DNA of 7,557 bases from JBGQDM01 sp041495845 (GCA_041495845.1 JBGQDM010000130.1:1-7557), one strand, 5' to 3'; counted from the first letter of the stretch, positions 1 through 6,036 are shown. A program made the numbers and translations. Notes: generated by a model from the letters alone, not told the origin.

Positions 1-822
1 AGCGATCCGGTAAAGATCGCCGACAGTTCGGGCCTGAATCGCCACGCTCTGGATGACACCATCGTGGTTCCGTGGAACGATCTGCCGGCTTTGGAGCGCG
101 CCATTCAGAACCATCCCGGGCAGATTGCCGCCATCATCACCGAAGGCGTGATGGCCAACATGGGCGTGATTCCACCGGCCGAGGGGTATTTGGCCGGTCT
201 GCAAACACTGGCCCGGCAGCACGGCATTCTTTTCGTCCTCGACGAAACCGTGACGGGCTTTCGCATCGCCGCCGGCGGCTGCCAGGAACACTACGGACTC
301 ACACCGGACATTGTTACGTTCGGAAAAGCGCTGGGCTGCGGGCTTCCCGTCGCAGCATTTGCCGGACGCGCCGACGTGATGGCTGCGCTCGCCAGCGGCG
401 GCGTCCTGCACTATGGGACCCACAACGGGTCGCGCATCGGACTGCATGCCGCGCGCGCCAACTTGCGCAAGCTGATGCAGAACAACGGAGCAGCCTTCCG
501 CTACATTTGGGAGTTGGCCGACGAGTTTGCCGCCGGGGTGGACAAACTTTTCCGCCGCAAAGGGACTCCAGCCATCATGCAGCGCGTCGGCCCGATGTTT
601 CAGATCATGTTCACCGAACTGGCCAGCATCCACGACTACCGGGAATTCTGCCAGCACGTGGACCGCAAGAAGTATCAGCGCTTCTCCTGGAAACTGTTTG
701 AATACGGCGTCTACACCAGCCCGGCGGCAACTCTACATTCGATTGTGACGGTTGCTCACACCGCCGACGATGTAGCAAAAACGCTGGTTGCCATGGAGAG
801 CGCACTGGACTCCCTGGAATGA
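1..822 (+). CDS. Class-III PLP-dependent aminotransferase, glutamate-1-semialdehyde aminomutase-like (5' partial)
   Basis: The reading frame is open from base 1, so the N-terminal part (roughly 150 residues, judging from a usual length near 430) lies outside the window; 273 residues are visible. Seen: the fold-type I core, with the cofactor-binding Asp in LDETVTGFR (visible residue 81), the Schiff-base Lys in TFGKALGCGLPVAAF (residue 109, codon 325-327) and the phosphate-contacting Gly-Thr of YGTHNG (139-140). The order and spacing match glutamate-1-semialdehyde 2,1-aminomutase and related class-III enzymes. The GTHNGSRIGLHAA stretch differs from the HemL form (GTLSGNP), and the gene sits with two oxidoreductases, so a role other than tetrapyrrole synthesis seems likelier. 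The product is expected to be cytosolic and to move an amino group to or within a small carbonyl compound; the substrate is unknown. Its stop overlaps the next gene's start by 4 bp. Family call is firm, specificity is not. Confidence 0.9.
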   Translation, partial: SDPVKIADSSGLNRHALDDTIVVPWNDLPALERAIQNHPGQIAAIITEGVMANMGVIPPAEGYLAGLQTLARQHGILFVLDETVTGFRIAAGGCQEHYGLTPDIVTFGKALGCGLPVAAFAGRADVMAALASGGVLHYGTHNGSRIGLHAARANLRKLMQNNGAAFRYIWELADEFAAGVDKLFRRKGTPAIMQRVGPMFQIMFTELASIHDYREFCQHVDRKKYQRFSWKLFEYGVYTSPAATLHSIVTVAHTADDVAKTLVAMESALDSLE

Positions 823-1607
823 AGATTTCCGACAGGGCCGGAAAGCTTCTTTCCCTCGAAGGCAGAGTCGCCATGGTTACCGGAGCCGGGTCTGGAATTG
901 GGCGGGGGATTGCCTCGCGGCTGGCAGAAATGGGAGCAGCCGTTGCCGTCCTCGATAAGAACGCCGGGAGCAGCGGGGAGACCGCCGCTACCATTGTGCA
1001 GGCTGGTGGAAAAGCAATTTCTGTTCCGTGCGATGTTCGCTCCCGCTCCGACTGTCAGCGGGCGGTGGCGCAGACTCTGGCCACCTATGCCCGCATCGAC
1101 ATCCTCTGCAATAACGCCGGCGTCGTGATCAGAAAAGATACGCTCACGCTGGAAGAAGAAGAGTGGGACACGGCCCTCGATGTAACCCTGAAAGCCGTCT
1201 ACTTGCTCTCGCGCGAAGTGATTCCGCACATGATTCGTAATGGCGGCGGAGCCATCATCAATACAGGATCGGGATGGTCGCTCCGGGGCGGCCCGAAGGC
1301 GGTTTCCTACTGTGCAGCGAAGGGCGGCGTTCTGAACCTGACCCGAGCCATGGCCATCGACCATGGCAAACACAACATCCGGGTCAACTGCGTTTGTCCG
1401 GGAGATATTGACACTCCGATGCTGGCTTCCGAGTGCCGCCAGCTCGGCGAGGATACGGGCCTTTTCATGAAGGAAGCTGCCAACCGGCCACTCGCCCGTG
1501 TGGGCACGCCACAGGATGTCGCCAACGCCGTCCTGTTTCTCGCCAGCGACATGGCGAAATGGATTACCGGCGCTCACTTGGTTGTCGACGGTGGCGGCCT
1601 GGCGTGA
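819..1607 (+). CDS. Short-chain dehydrogenase/reductase (classical SDR, NAD-type)
   Basis: A complete 262-residue classical SDR. Seen: the Rossmann glycine motif TGAGSGIG at residues 21-28, an acidic residue ending beta-2 (AVLDKN, D46) that in this family favours NAD(H) over NADP(H), NNAG at 98-101, catalytic Ser151, Tyr164 and Lys168 (S-x12-Y-C-A-A-K), and the PGDIDTPM segment after the active site. The C-terminus (ITGAHLVVDGGG) is standard for the family. One deviation is that the position usually holding the tetrad Asn (V-N-L-K-G) is Thr123 (V-T-L-K-A). The ATG at 819 overlaps the aminotransferase stop as ATGA and no strong Shine-Dalgarno precedes it, which suggests translational coupling. 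It probably oxidises or reduces an alcohol/ketone in the same pathway as its neighbours; the substrate cannot be inferred. The stop in turn overlaps the GTG start of the aldo/keto reductase. Confidence 0.93.
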   Translation: MKISDRAGKLLSLEGRVAMVTGAGSGIGRGIASRLAEMGAAVAVLDKNAGSSGETAATIVQAGGKAISVPCDVRSRSDCQRAVAQTLATYARIDILCNNAGVVIRKDTLTLEEEEWDTALDVTLKAVYLLSREVIPHMIRNGGGAIINTGSGWSLRGGPKAVSYCAAKGGVLNLTRAMAIDHGKHNIRVNCVCPGDIDTPMLASECRQLGEDTGLFMKEAANRPLARVGTPQDVANAVLFLASDMAKWITGAHLVVDGGGLA

Positions 1608-2440
1608 CCCGAGCTGCCGCGGTACCCGCTCCCGATTTTTTCTACGGCACCGCCTGGAAAGAAGACCGCACCGCGGCCCTCACCGAACTCGCGCTGAGCA
1701 GCGGATTCCGCGCCATTGACACCGCCAACCAACGTCGGCATTACTTCGAAGCCGCAGTCGGCCAGGGGTTGGCCTCGGCGTATCGCGCCGGCGTAGTTGC
1801 GCGCGGTGATCTCTTTCTGCAGACGAAGTTCACGTATCAACGCGGTCAGGACCACCGCCTGCCCTACGACCCTCAGGCCAGCCTGTCGGTTCAGCTGACT
1901 CAGTCGCTAGCTAGTTCGCTCGAACATCTGGGCACCGACTATGTGGACAGCCTCATCCTCCACGGGCCCTCGTCCGCTTTCGAATGGACCGATGGAGACG
2001 CCGAAGTCTGGGAGGCGATGACCAAAGAGCGGGATGCCGGCCGCACGCGCCTTCTTGGCGTCAGCAATGTCACGCTGCCTCATCTTGAACAGATGACAGC
2101 AACCCACCGAGAAGCGCCCACTTTTGTGCAGAACCGCTGTTTCGCTCGCCTCGGCTGGGACCGCCAGGTGCGCGCGTTCTGCCTGGAGCGCAAGATCATC
2201 TATCAGGGCTTTTCGCTGCTGACGGCGAATCCGGAAGTGCTGCGCCACCCTTTGATTGCCGGACTCGCGGCCCGCGCCAAAGCAACGCCTGCTCAGGTCG
2301 TGTTCAGCTTCGCCCGCGCCATCGGAATCCTGCCGCTGACGGGCACCTCAAGCCCCGAACACATGAAAGAAGATCTCGCCAGTCGCGAGCTAGTCCTTGC
2401 TCCGGAAGCGGTGCGGGAGATTGAGGCGCTGGCGGGGTAA
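1604..2440 (+). CDS. Aldo/keto reductase
   Basis: A (beta/alpha)8 NAD(P)H-dependent oxidoreductase. The open frame extends upstream to about 1433, but that part lies inside the SDR gene. Homology to AKRs starts only at DFFYGTAWKEDR, so I choose the GTG at 1604, which overlaps the SDR stop as GTGA and gives 278 residues. Seen: a complete AKR tetrad, Asp39 (AIDTAN), Tyr47 (in RHYFE), Lys75 (LFLQTKFT) and His120 (YVDSLILHGPS). LGVSNVT follows, and a C-terminal PLTGTSSPEHMKEDLA loop corresponds to the cofactor-phosphate region. The DTANQRRHYFE stretch is two residues longer between Asp and Glu than the usual D-T-A-x-x-Y-G-N-E; as I recall, this is typical of a poorly characterised bacterial/fungal AKR subgroup. 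It likely reduces an aldehyde or ketone in the cytosol, as the last gene of the coupled three-gene operon. Substrate unknown. Confidence 0.9.
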   Translation: MTRAAAVPAPDFFYGTAWKEDRTAALTELALSSGFRAIDTANQRRHYFEAAVGQGLASAYRAGVVARGDLFLQTKFTYQRGQDHRLPYDPQASLSVQLTQSLASSLEHLGTDYVDSLILHGPSSAFEWTDGDAEVWEAMTKERDAGRTRLLGVSNVTLPHLEQMTATHREAPTFVQNRCFARLGWDRQVRAFCLERKIIYQGFSLLTANPEVLRHPLIAGLAARAKATPAQVVFSFARAIGILPLTGTSSPEHMKEDLASRELVLAPEAVREIEALAG

Positions 2441-2481
2441 GCCCGAACCCGCCAGCTCACATGTAGCCTCATATAATGCAT

Positions 2482-2510
2482 TTGACAACATATGCCCCTG
2501 AGAGCATACT
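2482..2510 (+). promoter_or_regulatory. Candidate sigma70-type promoter of the toxin-antitoxin module
   Basis: A perfect -35 hexamer TTGACA lies at 2482-2487. It is followed after 17 bp by CATACT at 2505-2510, a 4/6 match to the -10 consensus. Transcription would begin near 2517, at or just past the GTG start at 2511 and close to a second in-frame GTG at 2517, so the message would be nearly leaderless. A 5-bp inverted repeat (TATGC 2491-2495, GCATA 2504-2508) falls between and into these elements and could be an operator for the HTH antitoxin. A TATAAT at 2472-2477 has no matching -35 upstream. All of this is inference from short motifs. Confidence 0.3.
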
Positions 2511-2890
2511 GTGGCCGTGCTATGGGACGTAGAGTTTCACGATGACTTCGCGCCGGAGTATGCCGCCTTGCCCGAAGACGTACAGGACGAGCTGCAGGCC
2601 ATCATCGAAGTCCTGGAGCAGATCGGCCCGCAGCTTGGGCGTCCCCGCGTGGATACTCTTAAGGGCTCCCGTCACGCGAATATGAAGGAACTACGATTCG
2701 CCGCCGCAGACGGCGTTTGGCGCTTTGCCTTCGCGTTTGACCCCCGACCGCCAAGCCATCATTCTGTGCGGGGGGCGACAAATCAGGGGGCAGCGAAAAA
2801 CGCTTCTACCGCCAGTTGATCACGAAGGCAGACCAGCGCTTTGCTGCGCATGCCGTCAAGGTGAAGCAGCCAAGAAAAGAAAGGACGTAA
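2511..2890 (+). pseudogene. HigB/RelE-like toxin (phage Gp49-like), frame broken twice
   Basis: The N-terminal 78 residues from GTG 2511 match the RelE/HigB-type mRNA-interferase toxins: WDVEFHDDF at the start, GRPRVDTLKGSRHANMKELRF at 43-63 and the WRFAFAFDP strand. In the starting frame the family pattern is lost after FDP and translation stops at 2817-2819 (102 residues, last 24 out of frame). The family continuation resumes one base later (DRQAIILCGG), after the C5 run at 2741-2745. It shifts one further base after the G6 run at 2770-2775, giving GDKSGGSEKRFYRQL and ending at the TAA at 2888-2890. Removing one C and one G restores about 125 residues of normal family layout. Intact relatives cleave mRNA at the ribosome and are neutralised by the downstream antitoxin. 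As given, no active toxin should be made unless the runs are sequencing errors or the ribosome slips. A GAGAG at 2500-2504 could serve as ribosome-binding site. Confidence 0.82.
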
Positions 2891-2895
2891 CGACC

Positions 2896-3261
2896 ATGAA
2901 AAACCTGGACCGCATCCGAAAGGCAATGAGTCCCGAGCGCCGCCGGAAAATCAAGGCCCGCGCCACCGAGATCATGGCCGAGGAAATGACTCTGCGCGAG
3001 CTACGCAAGGCCATGAGTCGCACACAGACTACGGTGGGAGAAATGCTCGGCATTGGGCAGGAAGGCGTTTCCCGGCTGGAACAGCGCAGCGATCTCTTGC
3101 TATCCACCTTGCGGAGTTACGTCGAGGCCATGGGCGGCAGCCTGACGCTGATTGCCGAGTTCCCCGACCGCCAACCGGTCGCGCTCGCAGGCATCGCCAA
3201 GATGGATACCGCCCCACCACCCTCTTCCAGCCGCGCGCGCGCCCGAGCTGCGCGCGCGTAA
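2896..3261 (+). CDS. HigA-like antitoxin, XRE-family HTH
   Basis: A 121-residue protein that starts 5 bp after the toxin's restored stop, with AAGGA at 2881-2885 about 10 nt before the ATG. Residues 1-30 are a charged, probably helical segment. Residues about 33-65 form a Cro/C1-type helix-turn-helix (LRELRKAMSRTQTTVGEML, then Q-E-G-V-S-R-L-E-Q-R), where VSRLEQR marks the recognition helix and its end. The segment STLRSYVEAMGGSLTLIAEF at 70-89 is the conserved C-terminal signature of antitoxins paired with HigB/RelE-like toxins. The usual role is to bind the toxin and repress the shared promoter. The last 16 or so residues (PPPSSS, then Arg/Ala alternation) are low complexity, lie over a GC-rich inverted repeat and are probably not part of the fold. 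The antitoxin being intact while the toxin is broken is a common decay order for TA loci. Confidence 0.9.
   Translation: MKNLDRIRKAMSPERRRKIKARATEIMAEEMTLRELRKAMSRTQTTVGEMLGIGQEGVSRLEQRSDLLLSTLRSYVEAMGGSLTLIAEFPDRQPVALAGIAKMDTAPPPSSSRARARAARA
3232..3258. repeat. GC-only inverted repeat at the antitoxin 3' end
   Basis: Perfect 9-bp arms, CGCGCGCGC (3232-3240) and GCGCGCGCG (3250-3258), are separated by 9 bp and sit inside the final codons of the antitoxin gene. In RNA this could form a very stable stem-loop right before the stop codon. No T-run follows directly, so it is not a canonical intrinsic terminator. It could protect the 3' end or simply be low-complexity expansion. Confidence 0.5.
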
Positions 3262-3291
3262 AGGCCACGGGCCGGCAGCCAATTCCGAAGT

Positions 3292-3323
3292 CCCACACTG
3301 ATGCGTGCACCTGGGTCTTTTTT
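3292..3323 (+). terminator. Weak candidate terminator after the TA module
   Basis: CCCA (3292-3295) can pair with TGGG (3312-3315), with an inner CAC/GTG pairing (3296-3298, 3305-3307), and a T6 run follows at 3318-3323. The position, between convergent genes and just beyond the antitoxin stop, suits a terminator. The stem is short and bulged, so support is low. Confidence 0.22.
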
Positions 3324-3368
3324 GGGGTACTCCTGCCAACTTTTCCCGATCCGAACCTTTGCTACCCC

Positions 3369-4574
3369 CTACACCCTCTCCAGCACCACCGCGATCCCCT
3401 GCCCGACGCCGATGCACATCGAGCACAGTGCATAACGTCCGCCGGTGCGGAGCAACTGATACATTGCCGTCGTTACCAGCCGCGCACCGCTGGCGCCGAG
3501 CGGATGGCCAATCGCGATGGCGCCGCCGTTTGGATTCACATGCGCGGCGTCATCTGGCAATTTCAGTTCGCGCAGCACCGCCAGCGCCTGCGCCGCAAAC
3601 GCTTCGTTTAACTCGATCACGTCCATCTGTTCGAGTTTCAAGTTGGCCTTGGCCAGCGCTTTGCGCATCGCCGGCACTGGTCCGATGCCCATCACGCGCG
3701 GCGCCACGCCCGCCGCAGCCGACGCCACCACGCGCACCCTCGGCGTCAGCCCGTGCTGCCGCGCCGCCGCTTCCGTCGCCAGCACCAGCGCCACCGCGCC
3801 GTCATTCACGCCGGAAGCATTGCCCGCGGTAATCGTGCCATCCGGCTTCACAATTGGCTTGAGCTTTGCTAAGCCCTCGAGCGTGGTCTCCGCGCGCGGA
3901 TGCTCATCCTGCGAAAACAGCACCGGCTCACCTTTGCCGGCGGGCACACGCACCGGCACAATTTCTTCCGCGAGTCTCCCATCGCGCATCGCCGCTGCTG
4001 TCCGCTGCTGGCTGCGCAACGCGAACGCATCCTGGTCGGAGCGCGACACGCGGCACTCCTCGGCCACAATCTCCGCCGTCTCCGGCATGGCATCCACACC
4101 GTAGCGCGCTTTCATTTTCGGATTCACAAAGCGCCAACCAATGGTCGTATCTTCCAGCTTCATGCTGCGAGAGAACGCGGCTTCCGCCTTGCCCAGCACG
4201 AACGGTGCACGGGACATGCTCTCCACCCCGCCGGCAATCATCAACACCGCTTCGCCGCTCTTGATCGCCCGCGCCGCCGTCGCCACCGCGTCCAGGCTCG
4301 ACCCGCAGAGCCGGTTCACGGTCGCACCCGGCACTTCCTTGGGCAGGCCCGCCAGCAGCAGCGCCATCCGCGCCACGTTGCGGTTGTCTTCTCCGGCCTG
4401 ATTGGCACAGCCGTAAATCACATCGTCGAGCGCGCCCCAATCCACTTTCGGATTGCGCGCCAGCAACGCTTCCAGCGGCAGCGCCGCCAAATCATCCGTG
4501 CGAATCCCCGCCAGGGATCCGCCATAGCGCCCGAAGGGCGTCCGCACCGCATCGCAAATGTAGGCTTGTTCCAT
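3369..4574 (-). CDS. Thiolase, 3-oxoadipyl-CoA thiolase-like (PaaJ/PcaF type)
   Basis: A complete 401-residue thiolase, the same length as PaaJ/PcaF. Seen: the nucleophilic Cys90 in VNRLCGSS, the GGVESMSRAPF block, NEAFAAQ, His357 in GHPLGASGARL and the second catalytic cysteine Cys387 in CSMCIGVGQG. Features I associate with the PaaJ/PcaF branch rather than plain acetoacetyl-CoA thiolases are CANQAGEDNRNVARMALLL (56-74), the LEDTTIGWRFVNPKMKARYG segment and DAMPETAE. In that branch the enzyme cleaves 3-oxoadipyl-CoA with CoA to succinyl-CoA and acetyl-CoA, the last step of phenylacetate and beta-ketoadipate degradation. No other gene of those pathways is in view, so a broader beta-oxidation role is possible. 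The ATG at 4574 is preceded by a GGAA about 9 nt upstream on the minus strand. It is convergent with the TA module and divergent from the hydrolase-fold gene. Confidence 0.93.
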   Translation of the reverse strand: MEQAYICDAVRTPFGRYGGSLAGIRTDDLAALPLEALLARNPKVDWGALDDVIYGCANQAGEDNRNVARMALLLAGLPKEVPGATVNRLCGSSLDAVATAARAIKSGEAVLMIAGGVESMSRAPFVLGKAEAAFSRSMKLEDTTIGWRFVNPKMKARYGVDAMPETAEIVAEECRVSRSDQDAFALRSQQRTAAAMRDGRLAEEIVPVRVPAGKGEPVLFSQDEHPRAETTLEGLAKLKPIVKPDGTITAGNASGVNDGAVALVLATEAAARQHGLTPRVRVVASAAAGVAPRVMGIGPVPAMRKALAKANLKLEQMDVIELNEAFAAQALAVLRELKLPDDAAHVNPNGGAIAIGHPLGASGARLVTTAMYQLLRTGGRYALCSMCIGVGQGIAVVLERV

Positions 4575-4615
4575 AGTTCTAGTTCCGCCGCTTCCCTCGC
4601 CCCGGCCGACCGTTC

Positions 4616-4621
4616 ATTGTA
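4616..4621 (-). promoter_or_regulatory. Candidate -10 element for the thiolase gene
   Basis: On the minus strand TACAAT (5/6 match to TATAAT) lies about 40 bp before the thiolase ATG, in the 106-bp divergent gap 4575-4680. This would give a leader of roughly 35 nt. No good -35 is seen at 16-18 bp. For the plus-strand gene starting at 4681, TAAACT at 4655-4660 is the only -10-like hexamer, and it too lacks a -35. Confidence 0.25.
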
Positions 4622-4680
4622 TGCGAGCGCGCACAACCAAACCGGCCGTTGCGGTAAACTCCTCTGTCAAAGAGATTCGT

Positions 4681-5733
4681 ATGCGAGAGTTGACTTTTGC
4701 CATCGCCGCTGCGTCTTCCCTCGCCGGGCTCCTGCTCGGCTCCACGCCGCTCCGCGCCCAGACCCCAACCCACACCCCAGCCCATGCCGCAACCAAGACT
4801 CCCGCGAAGGGAAAGAAAGCGGCTGCGCCCGCCATCGTCGCTACTCGAGAGGATTGGGGCAATCTTTCCGTCACTGGCAGCGATCTTAGGCCGGAACAGC
4901 CGACACAAGTGCAGAGAGACGATCGGCCGAAGTTTACCCGGGAACTTATTCGCGTCCAGTGGCGCGCCAATGACCCGATTGATCTCTATGTCATCAAACC
5001 GAAGGATGTCGAGCGGCCCCCGGTCATCCTCTATCTCTATAGTTATCCGTCGGAGACCGAACGCTTTCGCGACAACGACTATTGCGAGCACCTCGTTTTT
5101 GGTGGTTACGCCGCCGTCGGCTTTGTCTCCGCACTCACCGGACAGCGCTACCACTCCCGCCCGATGAAGGAGTGGTTTGTCAGCGAGCTCCAGGAGTCGC
5201 TGGGCTCTTCTGTCCATGACGTGCAGATGGTTCTCAACTACCTGACCACGCGCGGCGACCTCGACGTGTCCCATGTCGGCATGTTCAGCGAGGGCTCTGG
5301 AGGAACCATCGCGGTGCTCACGGCCGCTTCCGACCTGCGCCTCAAAGCCATTGACCTGCTTGATCCCTGGGGTGACTGGCCCACGTGGCTGGCCGAGTCT
5401 GAGCTCGTTCCCGAAGCCGAACGGTCACGTTACCTGAAGCCGGAATTTCTCAAGAAAGTGGAGGCGATGGATCCCGTCCAGTGGCTGCCCAGCCTGCGCG
5501 CCAAAGTCAGGTTGCAGCAGATTGCCGAGGACACGGTCACGCCGAAAGTTGCGAAAGACAAGTTTGCTGCTGCCGTACCCAAGGGTTCCGAAGTCGTGAA
5601 CTATCAGACCAGTGCAGACCTCTTCAGCGCGACCTCAGGTGGCCGGCTGTTCCAGTGGTTGAAGCAGCAACTTCGACCCGTCCCCGCGCCACCAAACTCT
5701 GTGGTTATCCAGACGCCTGGCCCTAGTCAATAA
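4681..5733 (+). CDS. Exported alpha/beta-hydrolase-fold protein with atypical active site
   Basis: An upstream in-frame ATG exists at 4621. I choose 4681 because a Sec-type signal peptide begins exactly there: Arg near the N-terminus, a hydrophobic core FAIAAASSLAGLLLG and probable cleavage after Ala26 (PLRA|QTP); GAGA at 4672-4675 is a fair ribosome-binding site. The product is 350 residues. After a Thr/Pro/Lys-rich linker (about 28-50) comes an alpha/beta-hydrolase layout: strand PPVILYLYSYPSETERFRDN, then a GMFSEGSGG elbow at 200-208, LLDPWGDWPTWL, and EDTVTPKVAKDKFAAAV, where D284 fits the catalytic acid. The canonical G-x-S-x-G is not matched: the residue aligned with the nucleophile is Gly205, with serines at 203 and 206. 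No His occurs after D284. It may use a shifted serine or be non-catalytic. A periplasmic or secreted location is inferred; substrate unknown. Confidence 0.82.
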   Translation: MRELTFAIAAASSLAGLLLGSTPLRAQTPTHTPAHAATKTPAKGKKAAAPAIVATREDWGNLSVTGSDLRPEQPTQVQRDDRPKFTRELIRVQWRANDPIDLYVIKPKDVERPPVILYLYSYPSETERFRDNDYCEHLVFGGYAAVGFVSALTGQRYHSRPMKEWFVSELQESLGSSVHDVQMVLNYLTTRGDLDVSHVGMFSEGSGGTIAVLTAASDLRLKAIDLLDPWGDWPTWLAESELVPEAERSRYLKPEFLKKVEAMDPVQWLPSLRAKVRLQQIAEDTVTPKVAKDKFAAAVPKGSEVVNYQTSADLFSATSGGRLFQWLKQQLRPVPAPPNSVVIQTPGPSQ

Positions 5734-5761
5734 GTCAAGCCCCCCATTTCCGGCTGTTAGT

Positions 5762-5782
5762 TGCAAGAACTTGCACAGTGCA
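5762..5782. repeat. Two overlapping short palindromes
   Basis: TGCAAG-AA-CTTGCA (5762-5775) and TGCAC-A-GTGCA (5772-5782) share the bases TGCA, giving two alternative 5-6 bp stems 30-50 bp after the hydrolase-fold gene's stop. They could be a protein-binding site or alternative RNA hairpins. There is no T-run, so this is not a standard terminator. Confidence 0.4.
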
Positions 5783-5810
5783 TCTGGCCACTGGAAAAGT
5801 TCGATCTCGC

Positions 5811-5888
5811 TAGGCGACAAGAGTTCGAAGATGTAAACTGCTGTGCAGAGCGCCGACCCGTTGTAGCGCGGTGTCCGGTTGTCGCCTA
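5811..5888. repeat. Perfect 10-bp inverted repeat enclosing 58 bp
   Basis: TAGGCGACAA (5811-5820) is the exact reverse complement of TTGTCGCCTA (5879-5888). The enclosed bases contain a CTGC-TGT-GCAG mini-hairpin (5838-5848) and GCGC/GCGC arms (5850-5853, 5866-5869), so an RNA could fold as a long closing stem with two inner hairpins. The gap is non-coding, so coding constraint does not explain the match. Function is unknown; a structured RNA element or a regulator site are the options. Confidence 0.5.
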
Positions 5889-6036
5889 CGTGAACTTCAG
5901 CGACAACCCTCCCTCCCCAGGAGCCGCTACAGGGAGCGCACACAAACAAGAACAATCTCTGCACGTCACGACCGGGCTGGCAGTCCCAAGACTCCTCTCC
6001 CACCGCGTCCGCGCTGCAGTGATGCACTTCGCCACC

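Noticed and set aside
756..1577. Minus-strand open frame (273 codons) opposite the SDR gene
   Set aside because: The SDR on the plus strand is complete with all motifs; the antisense product shows no family pattern.
1433..1603. Upstream extension of the aldo/keto reductase
   Set aside because: It lies wholly inside the SDR gene, shows no AKR homology, and the GTGA overlap at 1604 gives a natural start.
2472..2477. Perfect TATAAT considered as the TA promoter -10
   Set aside because: The sequence 16-18 bp upstream (CCGCCA-like) has no resemblance to a -35; the TTGACA-based promoter is a better fit.
3324..3368. GGGGTA/TACCCC inverted repeat considered as a thiolase terminator
   Set aside because: The loop is 33 nt and, on the thiolase strand, the stem is followed by A's rather than T's.
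4621..4680. Upstream ATG giving a 370-residue form of the hydrolase-fold protein
   Set aside because: The extra 20 residues would bury the signal peptide, which begins exactly at 4681.
3900..4889. Plus-strand open frame (329 codons) across the thiolase and the divergent gap
   Set aside because: It is Arg/His/Pro-rich with no domain, lies opposite a thiolase with every catalytic residue, and runs into the next gene out of frame.
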